A stretch of DNA of 64,000 bases from Botryobacter ruber (lineage in GTDB: Bacteria > Bacteroidota > Bacteroidia > Cytophagales > Hymenobacteraceae). Each line of letters begins with the position of its first letter. The first letter of the stretch is position 1. The stretch lies in assembly GCF_003347595.2 (NCBI RefSeq), contig NZ_QCZK02000055.1, positions 248,001 to 312,000 of the forward strand, given 5' to 3'. Below the pieces are notes generated by a model, which had not been told where the DNA came from, made no database searches, and saw only the letters and a program-made list of their open reading frames with translations. The position numbers were made by a program, and so were the translations under genes. Below, piece by piece: positions 41,873 through 51,646 of the stretch.

Positions 41873-42538
41873 GAAGTCAGGTGATATTCAATGGAAAATA
41901 TAGTATAAATACTATTTGGAACTTCCTGGCTGTTTTCAGCTGTTAGGTTGCTGCGTTTCTGCAGGCCAGATCTGGAACTGAAGCGGGATTAGTGTGAGCA
42001 AAGTCCGGAGAGCGGGAAAGATTCGTAGTGCCAGGAGTACCTGCCCTGACGCATTTTTGATGTTCAATAACAGGAAAGATGGAGGAGGGATGGCTTAATG
42101 GAGTAAGGTTTGTGCTGTGGTTTTACTATGCGGTGTTACTGGTTAAGACCCTGAAAAATACTAATTTAAGTCCAAAAGGAGCTCCTGTAAATGTTTTCTA
42201 TCCCACATTCGAAATGGTGCTGTGGTGTAAAGCTTTTAACCGGATATGTTTGCTGCACCAGGTCAGAATAAGTAGAAAAGAGCCAATCAGGCGGGATTTT
42301 AGCTGTAAATATAAATCTTACTAATAAGTGTTAGATTTTAAAAAATAAATTAATTAACTTAACAATTGTTAGTGGCTGCCTGGAGCAATGCTGCCTTTTA
42401 AAGGTAAATGCTGTGTTTTTAGAAACTGATTAAGCTTTGTTTTGTGCTAAAAATGTAAAGGAATGCGCAATCGATTGTAATGGTTTGATGGGTGAAAAAA
42501 GAACACTTGCAAATGCGTTTGAACGGGAGGGTAAAAGC

Positions 42539-42568
42539 TTGAGCAGCAGCTTGGTAATAGTAAGTTTG
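42539..42568 (+). promoter_or_regulatory. Bacteroidota-type promoter of the GntR regulator
   Basis: TTG at 42539-42541 and TAAGTTTG at 42561-42568 with a 19-bp spacer fit the -33/-7 pattern. Transcription would start about 17 nt before the start codon. Confidence 0.6.
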
Positions 42569-42591
42569 TTTTATTAAATAACAGATTGCCT

Positions 42592-43608
42592 ATGGATCTT
42601 ATGGACCGAATTGAGGAGTCTTCGGCTACTCCAAAGTATTTACAGGTGGTTAATGCTATCATTTCTGATATTGAAGCAGGGGTGCTGAAACGCGGACACC
42701 GTATTCCTTCTATCAATGAGACAAGTGAAATGTACTACCTGTCAAGAGATACAATAGAGAAGGCGTATAAGGTACTGCGTAAACGTGGGGTCATCAGTTC
42801 TGTGAAAGGGAAAGGGTGTTACATCAGCAATACTTTCGCTTCTGACAAAATCCGGGTTTTGTTGTTGTTTAATAAATTAAGTGCCTATAAGAAAACTATT
42901 TACTATGCCATTCTGAAATCACTGGGCGAAGACGCCGTTGTCGATCTGCATATCCATCATTTTGACGGCAAAATCTGTGAAAGCCTTATTACTGACAATA
43001 TTGGCAGGTACGACTACTTCGTAATTATGCCACACTTCTATCATAATGCAGAACTTGCGTTAAGGTCTATCAAAAATATTCCACAGGAAAAATTGCTCCT
43101 CCTGGATAAAAACATTGAAAGCTATACAGGCAACTGTGCTGCTATTTACCAGGATTTTGAGCATGACATCAGAACTGCTCTGCAATCGGGGCAGGACCTG
43201 CTTCAAAAGTATGAACGGATTGTGCTGGTTTATCCAAAAGATGTTTTATATCCGGTTGAAATCGTGAAAGGCTTCCGCTGTTTCTGCCGGGAAGCCGCTT
43301 TCGAGCATATTGTGGTGAGCAGTATGTGCGATGTGCAGCTGAAGCCAAAAACGGTTTACATCACACTTGAAGAATCGGATCTGGCCGAGGTGATAAAGAA
43401 AAGCCGGGCGCAGCAGATGCGGCTGGGAAAAGACATTGGCGTGATTTCTTATAATGATACGCCGCTAAAAACAATCCTGGACAGTGGCATCACGGTTATC
43501 TCTACTGATCATGAAAAGATGGGGGAAACGGCAGCGCACCTGATGCGGCACAAACTGCGCGATAAAATTCATAATCCTTTTACCTTGATACGACGCAATT
43601 CGCTATAA
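42592..43608 (+). CDS. GntR family transcriptional regulator with LacI-type ligand domain
   Basis: A 338-residue DNA-binding regulator. The N-terminal winged helix (about 1-80) has the GntR pattern PKYLQVVNAIISDIEAGVL, RGHRIPSINETSE, LSRDTIEKAYKVLRKRGVI and GKGCYI. The rest (about 85-338) resembles the periplasmic-binding fold of LacI-type sensors (VLLLFNKLSAYKKTIYYAI, IGVISYNDTPLKTIL, MGETAAHLM). Bacteroidota use such GntR-LacI hybrids to control sugar uptake. It lies 1.0 kb before the FAS1/SusCD cluster on the same strand, so control of that cluster is a reasonable guess. The start at 42592 leaves a short leader behind a good promoter. Confidence 0.9.
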   Translation: MDLMDRIEESSATPKYLQVVNAIISDIEAGVLKRGHRIPSINETSEMYYLSRDTIEKAYKVLRKRGVISSVKGKGCYISNTFASDKIRVLLLFNKLSAYKKTIYYAILKSLGEDAVVDLHIHHFDGKICESLITDNIGRYDYFVIMPHFYHNAELALRSIKNIPQEKLLLLDKNIESYTGNCAAIYQDFEHDIRTALQSGQDLLQKYERIVLVYPKDVLYPVEIVKGFRCFCREAAFEHIVVSSMCDVQLKPKTVYITLEESDLAEVIKKSRAQQMRLGKDIGVISYNDTPLKTILDSGITVISTDHEKMGETAAHLMRHKLRDKIHNPFTLIRRNSL

Positions 43609-43660
43609 AAAGTAATCCGGGGTTCTTGTTTACCTGACGGCTATGGCGTGGGTGACATAA

Positions 43661-43710
43661 AAAACCGGACCTGTGAGAACGGGCAGGTGTTGCAAAAGCA
43701 GGTCCGGTTG
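43661..43710 (+). terminator. Possible terminator of the GntR gene
   Basis: AACCGGACCTG/CAGGTCCGGTT, an 11-bp perfect stem with a 25-nt loop, but no T run follows. It could also be an mRNA 3'-end hairpin. Confidence 0.5.
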
Positions 43711-43735
43711 CAAAGCTGATCCTTGCCCCCGGCCG

Positions 43736-43763
43736 GTGAGGCTGTGGTGAAAGTGGCTGCAGA
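43736..43763 (+). repeat. REP-like repeat, degenerate
   Basis: GTGAGGCTGTGGTGAAAGTGGCTGCAGAA keeps the core order with an altered centre. Confidence 0.5.
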
Positions 43764-44632
43764 ATAAACGGAATGTTTTATATACCTGTGTTTGCTTGTT
43801 TTGCACCCGCAGTTAGTCGGGAATGAGTGGCACGGATTTCTGGTGCCTGGGGGTATAATAATAGGGGTGCAGCGTGATTTTTGGAGGTGTGGCCAGAGCT
43901 GAAATTAAAAGGGTGCAGGATAGGGCAGGATAGATAAAGCAAAAAAGTGTCTTATTTTTAACACATTAACGAGGCAGACAGTAAAGTGGCGGTTGGTTTG
44001 GGTGAGGGTAACGTCTTTGTTAACCAGGTTTGCTGACATTCTGGTGGAAAGACAGAAGCAATTCAGGTTTGTGTGCGGAAGGGAGGTCTGACCTTTGTAA
44101 CCTATTTTATTTGGTAACTAATGTTAGTTAATAATGCTGTTAGCCGGTTCAGGAATTAAGTTTGCCAGGGCAGGAGCGGAGGTAGTTGCAGGTATTATAA
44201 CAAAAGGTGAAAGATTTAAAAAGTGCGTAAAAGGTTTTTTAATTTATAAGTAATAGCGTGTGTATGGGGAATATATACAAAACGACAATTTCAATTATTC
44301 ATTTCTTTGATGCTGCAGTTAAGTAAAGTGTCTGGCTTTCCTGATTTGCAGTTATTGTTTTTCTTATGCCTGTATTTCCGGATGCAGCGGTAAATAAGCT
44401 GTATTTGGTTTGTAGGATAGAAGCCTTTGCGCCTGTTTTTATTGCAACTCTTACTGTTTAACAGAGCTTGAAAACGAACGATAACTGACTTTTACGCAAG
44501 GTCTTGTGTGGCTATGCTGTGTCCTGATGCCTTGTTTTGGTCTCTGTCTGAAAAAAGAAAAAGCTACTACCTGTATGATTATCTAATCCTTAATAAAAGA
44601 ATAATTAAAGTTTTTTACCATCTAATATAATT
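43764..44632. other. Gap upstream of the FAS1/SusCD cluster
   Basis: About 870 bp without a gene. A very diverged REP-like trace lies near 44172-44192. I found no clear -33/-7 promoter for the cluster, although one must lie here or further upstream. Confidence 0.55.
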
Positions 44633-46804
44633 ATGATCAAACCTGCAAAAGTTTTATTGTACTATCTGTCATTGTTAGTTCTGTTAACTAACTGTGATAC
44701 AAAGGATGATTATTATGCTCGTCCGGAAAACTTAGGCGATCCGATTTATCAGCAATTGGAAGCCATGGGGAATTTCAAAAATTTTCTGGCATGTGTGGAT
44801 AAGGCTGGATACAAGCACACCTTGAGCAGCTCGGGTTACTGGACCATTTTTGCTCCAACCGATGAAGCGTTTCAGCAGTTTTTTGCAACCTCAGGCCTGG
44901 CAGGTATAGAAGCGATAGATGCAGCGAAGGCCCGTGAAATTGTGACCTATGCCCTCATTTACAATGCTTTCAACAAAGAAAGGCTTTCCGATTACCAGTC
45001 CAATATAGGCTGGGTGGAAGATGAGTCCTTCAGGCGGAGAACGGCTTACTATACCGGTTCCTATACTGCTGATGTAGCTGGGAAAAATGAGCAGGTAGTG
45101 GCCAGCAACCGCAACGGCGGCAGCTATGTGCCGGAGGATAACAACAACAAGTACATAACTTATTTTACAAGCGATTATTTTGCTGCGCATGGCCTCTCTG
45201 AGGCAGATTATACTACTTTTTTTCCTGGTGTACCCTTTACAGGCTTTAATGTAGTAGATGCGGCTGTTGTTGATAACAAACACAGCATTCGTGCAGAAAA
45301 CGGAATGATCCACGTGGTAAACAAGGTGATTCTGCCGCTTCCCAGCATCGACCAGTACTTAAGCGGCAAGCCTGAGTATGCTGAGTTCAGAAAACTCCTC
45401 GAGAAATACGGCGCCGTTTACACGCATAGCCCGATAGCTACCGAAAAGTGGAATAAAATTAAAGGAACAACCGATCCTGTTTACCTGAAAACATTTGCTC
45501 CTGCACTGGCCTTTAACCCGGGCAATGAAAACTTCCTGAAGCAAACGGATAATGACGGGCAGTTTGATGCATGGTCAATGTTTGTGCCTACGAACCAGGC
45601 TCTGACGGCTTATATCAATGAAGTGTTGCTGGAGCATTACGAATCGCTGGACGAGATGGATCCGCAAATTATTTATGACTTCCTGAATGCCCACATGTGG
45701 CAGACGGCTGTATGGCCAACCAAGTTCAACGCCACTGCCAATTTTGTGGGTGAGCCTGCGCGCTTTAACCGTGCTACTGATATTATAGATCCGAAGATTC
45801 TAAGCAACGGGATGTTTTACGGCGCCAACAAAGTACAGCGGTCAGATGCGTTTCATAGTGTTTTCGGTAAAGTATATCTTGATCCGAAGTATTCGATGAT
45901 GAGCCGGTTCCTGCAGCGGGAATTACGAAATGCCGTATCGAACCCAAATGTTCGCTTTACCATGTTTTTGCTGTCTGACGAGGCCCTGACTGAGGCCGGT
46001 TATTCCTTTAACATACAGGAGAATAGCTGGTACTACAATGGCTCTACCAATCAGGCTGTTAACCGCCTGGACAGGCTCATTAACTCTCAGATTGCCGTAA
46101 CACTACGCGGAGAACTGGATAACCTGGGTGGAGAAGGTATTATAGATACGTATGGCGGTGAACTGATCAAGTTTAAAAATAACATGGTTTATGCTGCCGG
46201 TAACCTGGAGCCAGATCCGCAGGCAGCTCTTACCGGCGAGAATCTGCCAAGAATTACTGCTAAAAAAGAGACTTCAAACGGAGTAGTGTATTATATAGAC
46301 AAGCCACTGCTGTTTCCGGAGCAGGCAATTGGTTTGCATATGAAGCATTACCCGCAGTTCAGTAAATATTTCTCTTACCTGGAGAACTCTCCGCTTTACA
46401 ACAAAACTACCGGCGAGATCAACGGCATCGCCAATGGCGCTTTCTATACTTACTTCATTCCTTCAAACGCAGCGATGGACCAGGCTGTTGCCGATGGCGT
46501 ACTGCCTGCCGACCCAACTTCCACGAATGTGGCTGACAGGGAAATGATTGATGGTTTTTTGATTTACCATATCCTTAACAGGTTTGCTATCATTCCAAAT
46601 GGCAAGGAGGAAGGAAGACTGGAGTCTGTTTTTAAGACATTAATAGGTGACGTGACAACCATCACAGTTGATAATGAGCCGAACCAGCTGAAGTTGACTG
46701 ATATGAAAGGGCGTACCGCCAATGTGGTAGTTGCAAACAGCAATAAGATTGCCAACAGGAGCGTAATGCATCAGATTGATAATTATCTGCAATATGTTCA
46801 GTAG
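44633..46804 (+). CDS. Fasciclin (FAS1) domain lipoprotein, four FAS1 domains
   Basis: A 723-residue surface lipoprotein and first gene of the cluster. Lipoprotein signal ending LLTNC (Cys near 21), followed by DTKDD, which fits the charged tag that sends lipoproteins to the outer face in Bacteroidota. Four FAS1-type domains can be followed: about 40-235 (WTIFAPTDEAFQQFF, then NGMIHVVNKVILP), about 250-415 (SMFVPTNQALTAYI), about 420-565 (FTMFLLSDEALTEAGY) and about 580-723 (YFIPSNAAMDQAV). FAS1 domains mediate adhesion or binding of polysaccharide. No enzyme motif is seen. The next gene starts 36 bp later. Confidence 0.9.
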   Translation: MIKPAKVLLYYLSLLVLLTNCDTKDDYYARPENLGDPIYQQLEAMGNFKNFLACVDKAGYKHTLSSSGYWTIFAPTDEAFQQFFATSGLAGIEAIDAAKAREIVTYALIYNAFNKERLSDYQSNIGWVEDESFRRRTAYYTGSYTADVAGKNEQVVASNRNGGSYVPEDNNNKYITYFTSDYFAAHGLSEADYTTFFPGVPFTGFNVVDAAVVDNKHSIRAENGMIHVVNKVILPLPSIDQYLSGKPEYAEFRKLLEKYGAVYTHSPIATEKWNKIKGTTDPVYLKTFAPALAFNPGNENFLKQTDNDGQFDAWSMFVPTNQALTAYINEVLLEHYESLDEMDPQIIYDFLNAHMWQTAVWPTKFNATANFVGEPARFNRATDIIDPKILSNGMFYGANKVQRSDAFHSVFGKVYLDPKYSMMSRFLQRELRNAVSNPNVRFTMFLLSDEALTEAGYSFNIQENSWYYNGSTNQAVNRLDRLINSQIAVTLRGELDNLGGEGIIDTYGGELIKFKNNMVYAAGNLEPDPQAALTGENLPRITAKKETSNGVVYYIDKPLLFPEQAIGLHMKHYPQFSKYFSYLENSPLYNKTTGEINGIANGAFYTYFIPSNAAMDQAVADGVLPADPTSTNVADREMIDGFLIYHILNRFAIIPNGKEEGRLESVFKTLIGDVTTITVDNEPNQLKLTDMKGRTANVVVANSNKIANRSVMHQIDNYLQYVQ

Positions 46805-46840
46805 AAAACTTAAAATTAAAAAGCTTATTAGGTATTGCTT

Positions 46841-49800
46841 ATGAAAAGTATAAATACATTGATTCTTTGTGTCCTTGTAGGTACGGCAATTCTGCTGGGC
46901 AACACCGCCTGGGCGCAAACCAAGGCGGGGCCACTCATACGGGGTACAATTATTGACAAACAGACGAAAGAGTCTCTTATCGGAGTTGTTGTGATGGAGG
47001 TTGACAGTGATCAGCGGGTAATTAATGGTGCGAATACTGACCTTAACGGTAAATTTGCGCTAAAAACCTCTGATGCGAAAAACAGCATCCGGATCTCTTA
47101 CATAGGCTATATCACTATTACGCAGCCTATAGGTAATTCCACTGAACTCAATATCCAGTTGCAGCCTGATTCCAAAACCTTAGGTACAGTGGAAGTTGTT
47201 GCACAACAGGCCGTTAGAACCGGTATGCTGGATGTGGCCGAACGTGACCTGACGACGGCTATTGCCAAGATAGATGCCCGTGAACTTGCTGAAGTTCAGG
47301 CGACATCTATCGACCAGGCGCTGCAGGGCCGCTTGGCAGGTGTGGACATTGTAGCCAACTCAGGCGATCCGGGTGCAGGTATGGCTATCAGGATCAGGGG
47401 TACATCTTCTATTAACCAGGGTTCAGACCCGCTGGTAGTGGTAGACGGTATGCCGTACGACATTACTATTTCCGATGACTTTAACTTTGCTACTGCCGAT
47501 GAGCAGGGGTATGCGCAGCTGCTAAATATTGCTCCTACCGACATTAAAGATATTGCTGTACTGAAAGATGCGGCTGCCACTGCCATGTGGGGACCACGTG
47601 CTTCTAACGGGGTACTGGTAATTAATACCAAGCGTGGCGCGAAAGGCAAGCCTACCGTTAGCTACTCATTTAAAGGAGTAGTTAGCAAGCAGCCGGATGC
47701 AATTCCGATGCTTACCGGTGATCAGTACTCTATGCTGATTCCTGAAGCTTATATGAACCGCGACGGGCGCCCTTTAAATACCAACAGTATAAAAGAGTTT
47801 CAGTACGACCCCTATGACCCTTACTGGTATTACAACTACAGCAACAATACCAACTGGATTGAAGAAATTACCCGGACAGGGCACCAGCAGGACCACAACA
47901 TCTCGTTGCAGGGTGGTGGTGATAAAGCTACTTATTTTGCATCGCTTGGCTACAATAACACAGTAGGTACCACTATCGGATCGGACCTGAGCCGTATCAA
48001 TGCGCGTATCAACCTGGATTATAAAGTGTCGGACCGCATTCGTTTCCGTACCGACCTTGCCTACACGCACGTGGACAACAACATGAACTATTCGTCGAAC
48101 CTCCGGTCGATAGCTTATACAAAAATGCCGAACATGTCCGTGATTGAGTACGATGAAAATGGTGTACCGACAGGTAACTACTTCTCGCCGGAGCTAAACG
48201 TGCAAGGCCGGTATTCCGGAACTTACAACCCGGTGGCAATGGCCATGGAAGGAAAGAGCAACAACGTGGGTGACAGGATCCGTCCGACTTTCAATTTGCA
48301 GTACGACCTGATTCCGTCACGGCTGTTAACTACTTTCGACGTAGCGTTCGATATCAATAACAGCAAAACCACCCGTTTCCTGCCGCAGACTGCAACTGGT
48401 CTGCCGTCAGACAACACAAACGTGAACCGTGCTGAAGATATCGACAATGACCGGTTTAATGTTCAGACCAAAACAAACATTATTTATACACCGGAACTCG
48501 GAGAAAACCACAACCTGCAGGCCTTGTTCTCGCTACAGACCAACGACGACAGGAACGTTTCTTATGCGGTAACAACTGCCAACTCTGCCTCTACATATTT
48601 CCAGGACCCAACTGCACCGTCAAGAATCCAGAACCCTGACTTGCGATTGGAATCCGGTATGGCGCAGAGCAGAACAGTGGGTGCCGTAATAAACGCACAG
48701 TACTCCCTGCTGGACAGGTACATCATTAATGGCGGTTTACGTTTGGATGGTAACTCCAAGTTTAACGAAAATAACCGTTATGGCCTTTTCCCTTCCATCT
48801 CCGGCCGCTGGCGTATTTCCGGTGAAAGCTTTATGCAGGACATCAGCCAGATTAATGACCTGAGCTTGCGCGTAAGCTGGGGCTCTACCGGTAACCCGCC
48901 AAGAAACAGCTACTCCCACTTTGCGCAGTACAGAAGCTTCGACTGGAACTACATGGGCTTATCAGGAGTTTACCCGATGGACCTGGAGCTGCGAAACCTG
49001 AAATGGGAAACTGTAATTCAGACCAACTACGGTATTAACCTGCGCGCTTTCGATAACCGCTTAGAACTGGATGCTGAAATTTATAAGAAAAGAACGCTGG
49101 ATATGTTCTATCCTGGTCTGCAAATTTCCTCTATCTCCGGTTTCAACTCTGTGGATATGAACGTGGGTGTGATGGATAACAACGGATGGGAAATTATGGC
49201 CGGTGTTACCCCAATCAGGTCAAAAGACCTCACCGTACGGTTTGACTTCAACATCTCCAGGAACTTCAACATCATCCAGGAAATATCTGAGTACTATCCG
49301 CGTGAAAGAGGCAACATCTATCAGAACGGTCAATACAAAATCTTCATGCAGGAAGGGAATCCGTTTGGCTCTTTCTATGGCTTCCGTTACAAAGGCGTTT
49401 ACAAAGATGCTGAAGCAACCGTTGCTCGGGACAAAGATGGAAACCAGATTATCGATGCCAACGGCGCACCTATCTACATGCGCTTTAACTACCCAACCTT
49501 CGATTACCTCTTCCAGCCTGGCGATGCTATTTACGAAGACATCAACCATGACGGAAATATCAACTACATGGACGTAGTTTACCTCGGCAATGCCAATCCA
49601 AAGCTGACCGGTGGTTTCGGACCAAACATTACCTGGAAAGATTTCAGACTTAATGTATTCTTTAACTACCGTTACGGGTACCAGATCATTAACCAGACAA
49701 AAATCAGCACAGAAAACATGTCCGGCTACAACAACCAAAGTACAGCAGTGCTGAGAAGATGGAGAGATATAGGTGACGAAACCGATATGCCAAGGGCCGT

Positions 49801-50095
49801 GATCGGACCAAACTACAACTCGCTTGGATCTGACCGTTTCGTGGAGGATGGCTCCTTTATCCGTATCAAGTACATCACGTTGCGCTATAGCCTTCCGGCC
49901 GTGTTAGCCAACCAGGTACATATGAAGGACCTGGCTCTGTTCACCACCATCGAGAACATTTATACCTTCACGAACTACACAGGACAGGATCCGGAAGTAT
50001 CTTACCGCGGTAACGACCCATTCCGTGTAGGATATGACACCTCTATGACACCACCGGTGAAGACACTGACTCTGGGTCTGAATGCCCGGTTCTAA
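46841..50095 (+). CDS. SusC/RagA family TonB-linked outer membrane protein
   Basis: A 1084-residue outer-membrane importer. The start at 46841 gives a signal peptide (MKSINTLILCVLVGTAILLG... cut near AWAQ). An N-terminal carboxypeptidase-regulatory-like domain (about 30-110) is followed by the plug (about 120-250, with SIDQALQGRLAGVD, IRIRGTSSINQGSDPLVVVDGMP, LKDAAATAMWGPRASNGVLVI) and a C-terminal barrel that ends in the aromatic strand LTLGLNARF. It works with TonB and the SusD lipoprotein encoded 33 bp downstream to take up oligomers. The substrate is not known. The neighbouring FAS1 genes are unusual partners. Confidence 0.94.
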   Translation: MKSINTLILCVLVGTAILLGNTAWAQTKAGPLIRGTIIDKQTKESLIGVVVMEVDSDQRVINGANTDLNGKFALKTSDAKNSIRISYIGYITITQPIGNSTELNIQLQPDSKTLGTVEVVAQQAVRTGMLDVAERDLTTAIAKIDARELAEVQATSIDQALQGRLAGVDIVANSGDPGAGMAIRIRGTSSINQGSDPLVVVDGMPYDITISDDFNFATADEQGYAQLLNIAPTDIKDIAVLKDAAATAMWGPRASNGVLVINTKRGAKGKPTVSYSFKGVVSKQPDAIPMLTGDQYSMLIPEAYMNRDGRPLNTNSIKEFQYDPYDPYWYYNYSNNTNWIEEITRTGHQQDHNISLQGGGDKATYFASLGYNNTVGTTIGSDLSRINARINLDYKVSDRIRFRTDLAYTHVDNNMNYSSNLRSIAYTKMPNMSVIEYDENGVPTGNYFSPELNVQGRYSGTYNPVAMAMEGKSNNVGDRIRPTFNLQYDLIPSRLLTTFDVAFDINNSKTTRFLPQTATGLPSDNTNVNRAEDIDNDRFNVQTKTNIIYTPELGENHNLQALFSLQTNDDRNVSYAVTTANSASTYFQDPTAPSRIQNPDLRLESGMAQSRTVGAVINAQYSLLDRYIINGGLRLDGNSKFNENNRYGLFPSISGRWRISGESFMQDISQINDLSLRVSWGSTGNPPRNSYSHFAQYRSFDWNYMGLSGVYPMDLELRNLKWETVIQTNYGINLRAFDNRLELDAEIYKKRTLDMFYPGLQISSISGFNSVDMNVGVMDNNGWEIMAGVTPIRSKDLTVRFDFNISRNFNIIQEISEYYPRERGNIYQNGQYKIFMQEGNPFGSFYGFRYKGVYKDAEATVARDKDGNQIIDANGAPIYMRFNYPTFDYLFQPGDAIYEDINHDGNINYMDVVYLGNANPKLTGGFGPNITWKDFRLNVFFNYRYGYQIINQTKISTENMSGYNNQSTAVLRRWRDIGDETDMPRAVIGPNYNSLGSDRFVEDGSFIRIKYITLRYSLPAVLANQVHMKDLALFTTIENIYTFTNYTGQDPEVSYRGNDPFRVGYDTSMTPPVKTLTLGLNARF

Positions 50096-50128
50096 AAGAA
50101 ATTGTAGATCATAATAACTTGATTCATC

Positions 50129-51622
50129 ATGTTTAATAATAAAATAGTAAAAGCATTTCTTGTAGCGCTCGTTTTCCTGGGCAGTTCCTGCGATAGTTGG
50201 TTATACCTGGAGCCACAGGATGCAATTGTGCGGCAGCAGTTCTGGAAAACGAAAGAGCAGGCGGAAGCAGCCCTGATCGGGTGCTACGCTTCACTGCTCG
50301 ATTCGGATTTAGGTTATAAAATGTTTGTTTGGGGAGAGCTGAGAGCCGATATGGTTGTGCCAAACGACCGGGCCACGCTGGATGAGCGTGAAATTGTGGG
50401 CGGCAATATCCTGGAAACAAATAACGTAACCAACTGGCGTCCTTTTTACAGAACGATTAACTATTGCAATACGCTGATAGAGTATGCGCCGCAGGTGCAG
50501 GAGCACGACCCTACTTTCCGGGACGAAACCCTTGCTGCTTATATTGCAGAAGCAAAAGCTATCCGAAGCCTGATGTACTTCTACCTGGTGCGTACTTTTG
50601 GCGAAGTGCCCCTGAAGTTAGATGCAACTGTAAGCGATGATCAGGATTTTACATTGCCAAAATCATCCGAAGAAGCAGTTTTGCAACAGATCATTAAAGA
50701 CCTGAACGAGGCTGAGGCGGGAGCTATGAGAACCTTCGGGAACAAGATGTACAACAAAGGCCGCTTTACAAAATCAGGAATTAATGCCCTGCAGGCTGAT
50801 GTATACCTGTGGGCTGAAAAGTATGAAGAGAGTCTTGCTGCCGCAAACAAAGTTATTGAGTCAGGGCAGTACGGCCTTGTAGCAGGAGACAATTCCTGGT
50901 ATAACACGCTTTACGCGCAAGGCAATTCAAATGAATCGATTTTTGAAATTCAGTATGGCGCCCAGCCACACCCTTATTTCCCGATTATCCGGAATGGCCA
51001 GCGTTTCAGTGCAGCTCCTTTTGTACTGGAAGAGCTTTATACCATAGATTTTGTTGACCCGACAAATTTCGATATCAGGGCCGATGGCGCTTCGGTACAG
51101 GCTGATGGCAGAATCTGGAAGTATATAGGCTTTAATTCTAGCGTACAGCGAGCAGATGTTGCTCCTTACCCGAACTGGATCGTGTACCGTTATGCGGATG
51201 TTCTTTTAATGAAAGCGGAAGCCCTTGTGCAGTTAGCAAAACGTGACAACAATTTAGAATATAGCCAGCAAGCACTTGACCTGGTGAAAATGGTGCGTGA
51301 CAGAGCAAAAGCACTGGAAGCAACAGAAAGAGGTGTAGAACTGGATGACTTCAGTGGCCTGACGGATTATATCCTGGAAGAGCGGGCGCGCGAGTTAGCT
51401 TTTGAGGGTAAAAGGTGGTTTGATGTGCTGCGGAACAGCAGGCGTAATAACTACGAGCGTATGGACATCCTGTTGAACATGGTTTCGCAGAGCGCTCCTG
51501 CCGACCGCCAGCAAAGTATCATAAATAAATACCGTGACAAGTTGAGTCATTTTCTGCCAATCTACCAGTTTGAACTTCAGACGAACAAAAACCTGGTGCA
51601 GAATCCTTTTTACTCCAAATAA
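50129..51622 (+). CDS. RagB/SusD family nutrient-uptake lipoprotein
   Basis: A 497-residue surface lipoprotein that lies as a lid on the SusC partner and binds substrate. Signal MFNNKIVKAFLVALVFLGSSC with the lipobox Cys at 21, then DSWLYLEPQDA, a typical SusD start. The TPR-rich helical body and the C-terminal segment LEERARELAFEGKRWFDVLR are family signatures. It follows its SusC by 33 bp and precedes a FAS1 gene by 24 bp. Binding specificity cannot be read from sequence. Confidence 0.94.
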   Translation: MFNNKIVKAFLVALVFLGSSCDSWLYLEPQDAIVRQQFWKTKEQAEAALIGCYASLLDSDLGYKMFVWGELRADMVVPNDRATLDEREIVGGNILETNNVTNWRPFYRTINYCNTLIEYAPQVQEHDPTFRDETLAAYIAEAKAIRSLMYFYLVRTFGEVPLKLDATVSDDQDFTLPKSSEEAVLQQIIKDLNEAEAGAMRTFGNKMYNKGRFTKSGINALQADVYLWAEKYEESLAAANKVIESGQYGLVAGDNSWYNTLYAQGNSNESIFEIQYGAQPHPYFPIIRNGQRFSAAPFVLEELYTIDFVDPTNFDIRADGASVQADGRIWKYIGFNSSVQRADVAPYPNWIVYRYADVLLMKAEALVQLAKRDNNLEYSQQALDLVKMVRDRAKALEATERGVELDDFSGLTDYILEERARELAFEGKRWFDVLRNSRRNNYERMDILLNMVSQSAPADRQQSIINKYRDKLSHFLPIYQFELQTNKNLVQNPFYSK

Positions 51623-51646
51623 TTTAAATAATAAAATACTAATAGA

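Larger units (their letters stand above)
41653..42538. other. Long gap before the regulator gene
   Basis: About 890 bp with a REP-like copy (41731-41760), a degraded inverted partner (41843-41872) and no convincing gene. An 81-codon plus-strand frame at 42079-42324 has no homology that I can see and is not annotated. Confidence 0.55.

Noticed and set aside
42079..42324. An 81-codon plus-strand reading frame between the EVE and GntR genes
   Set aside because: No recognisable domain, no promoter or ribosome binding site, and odd composition; the stretch behaves like non-coding sequence.
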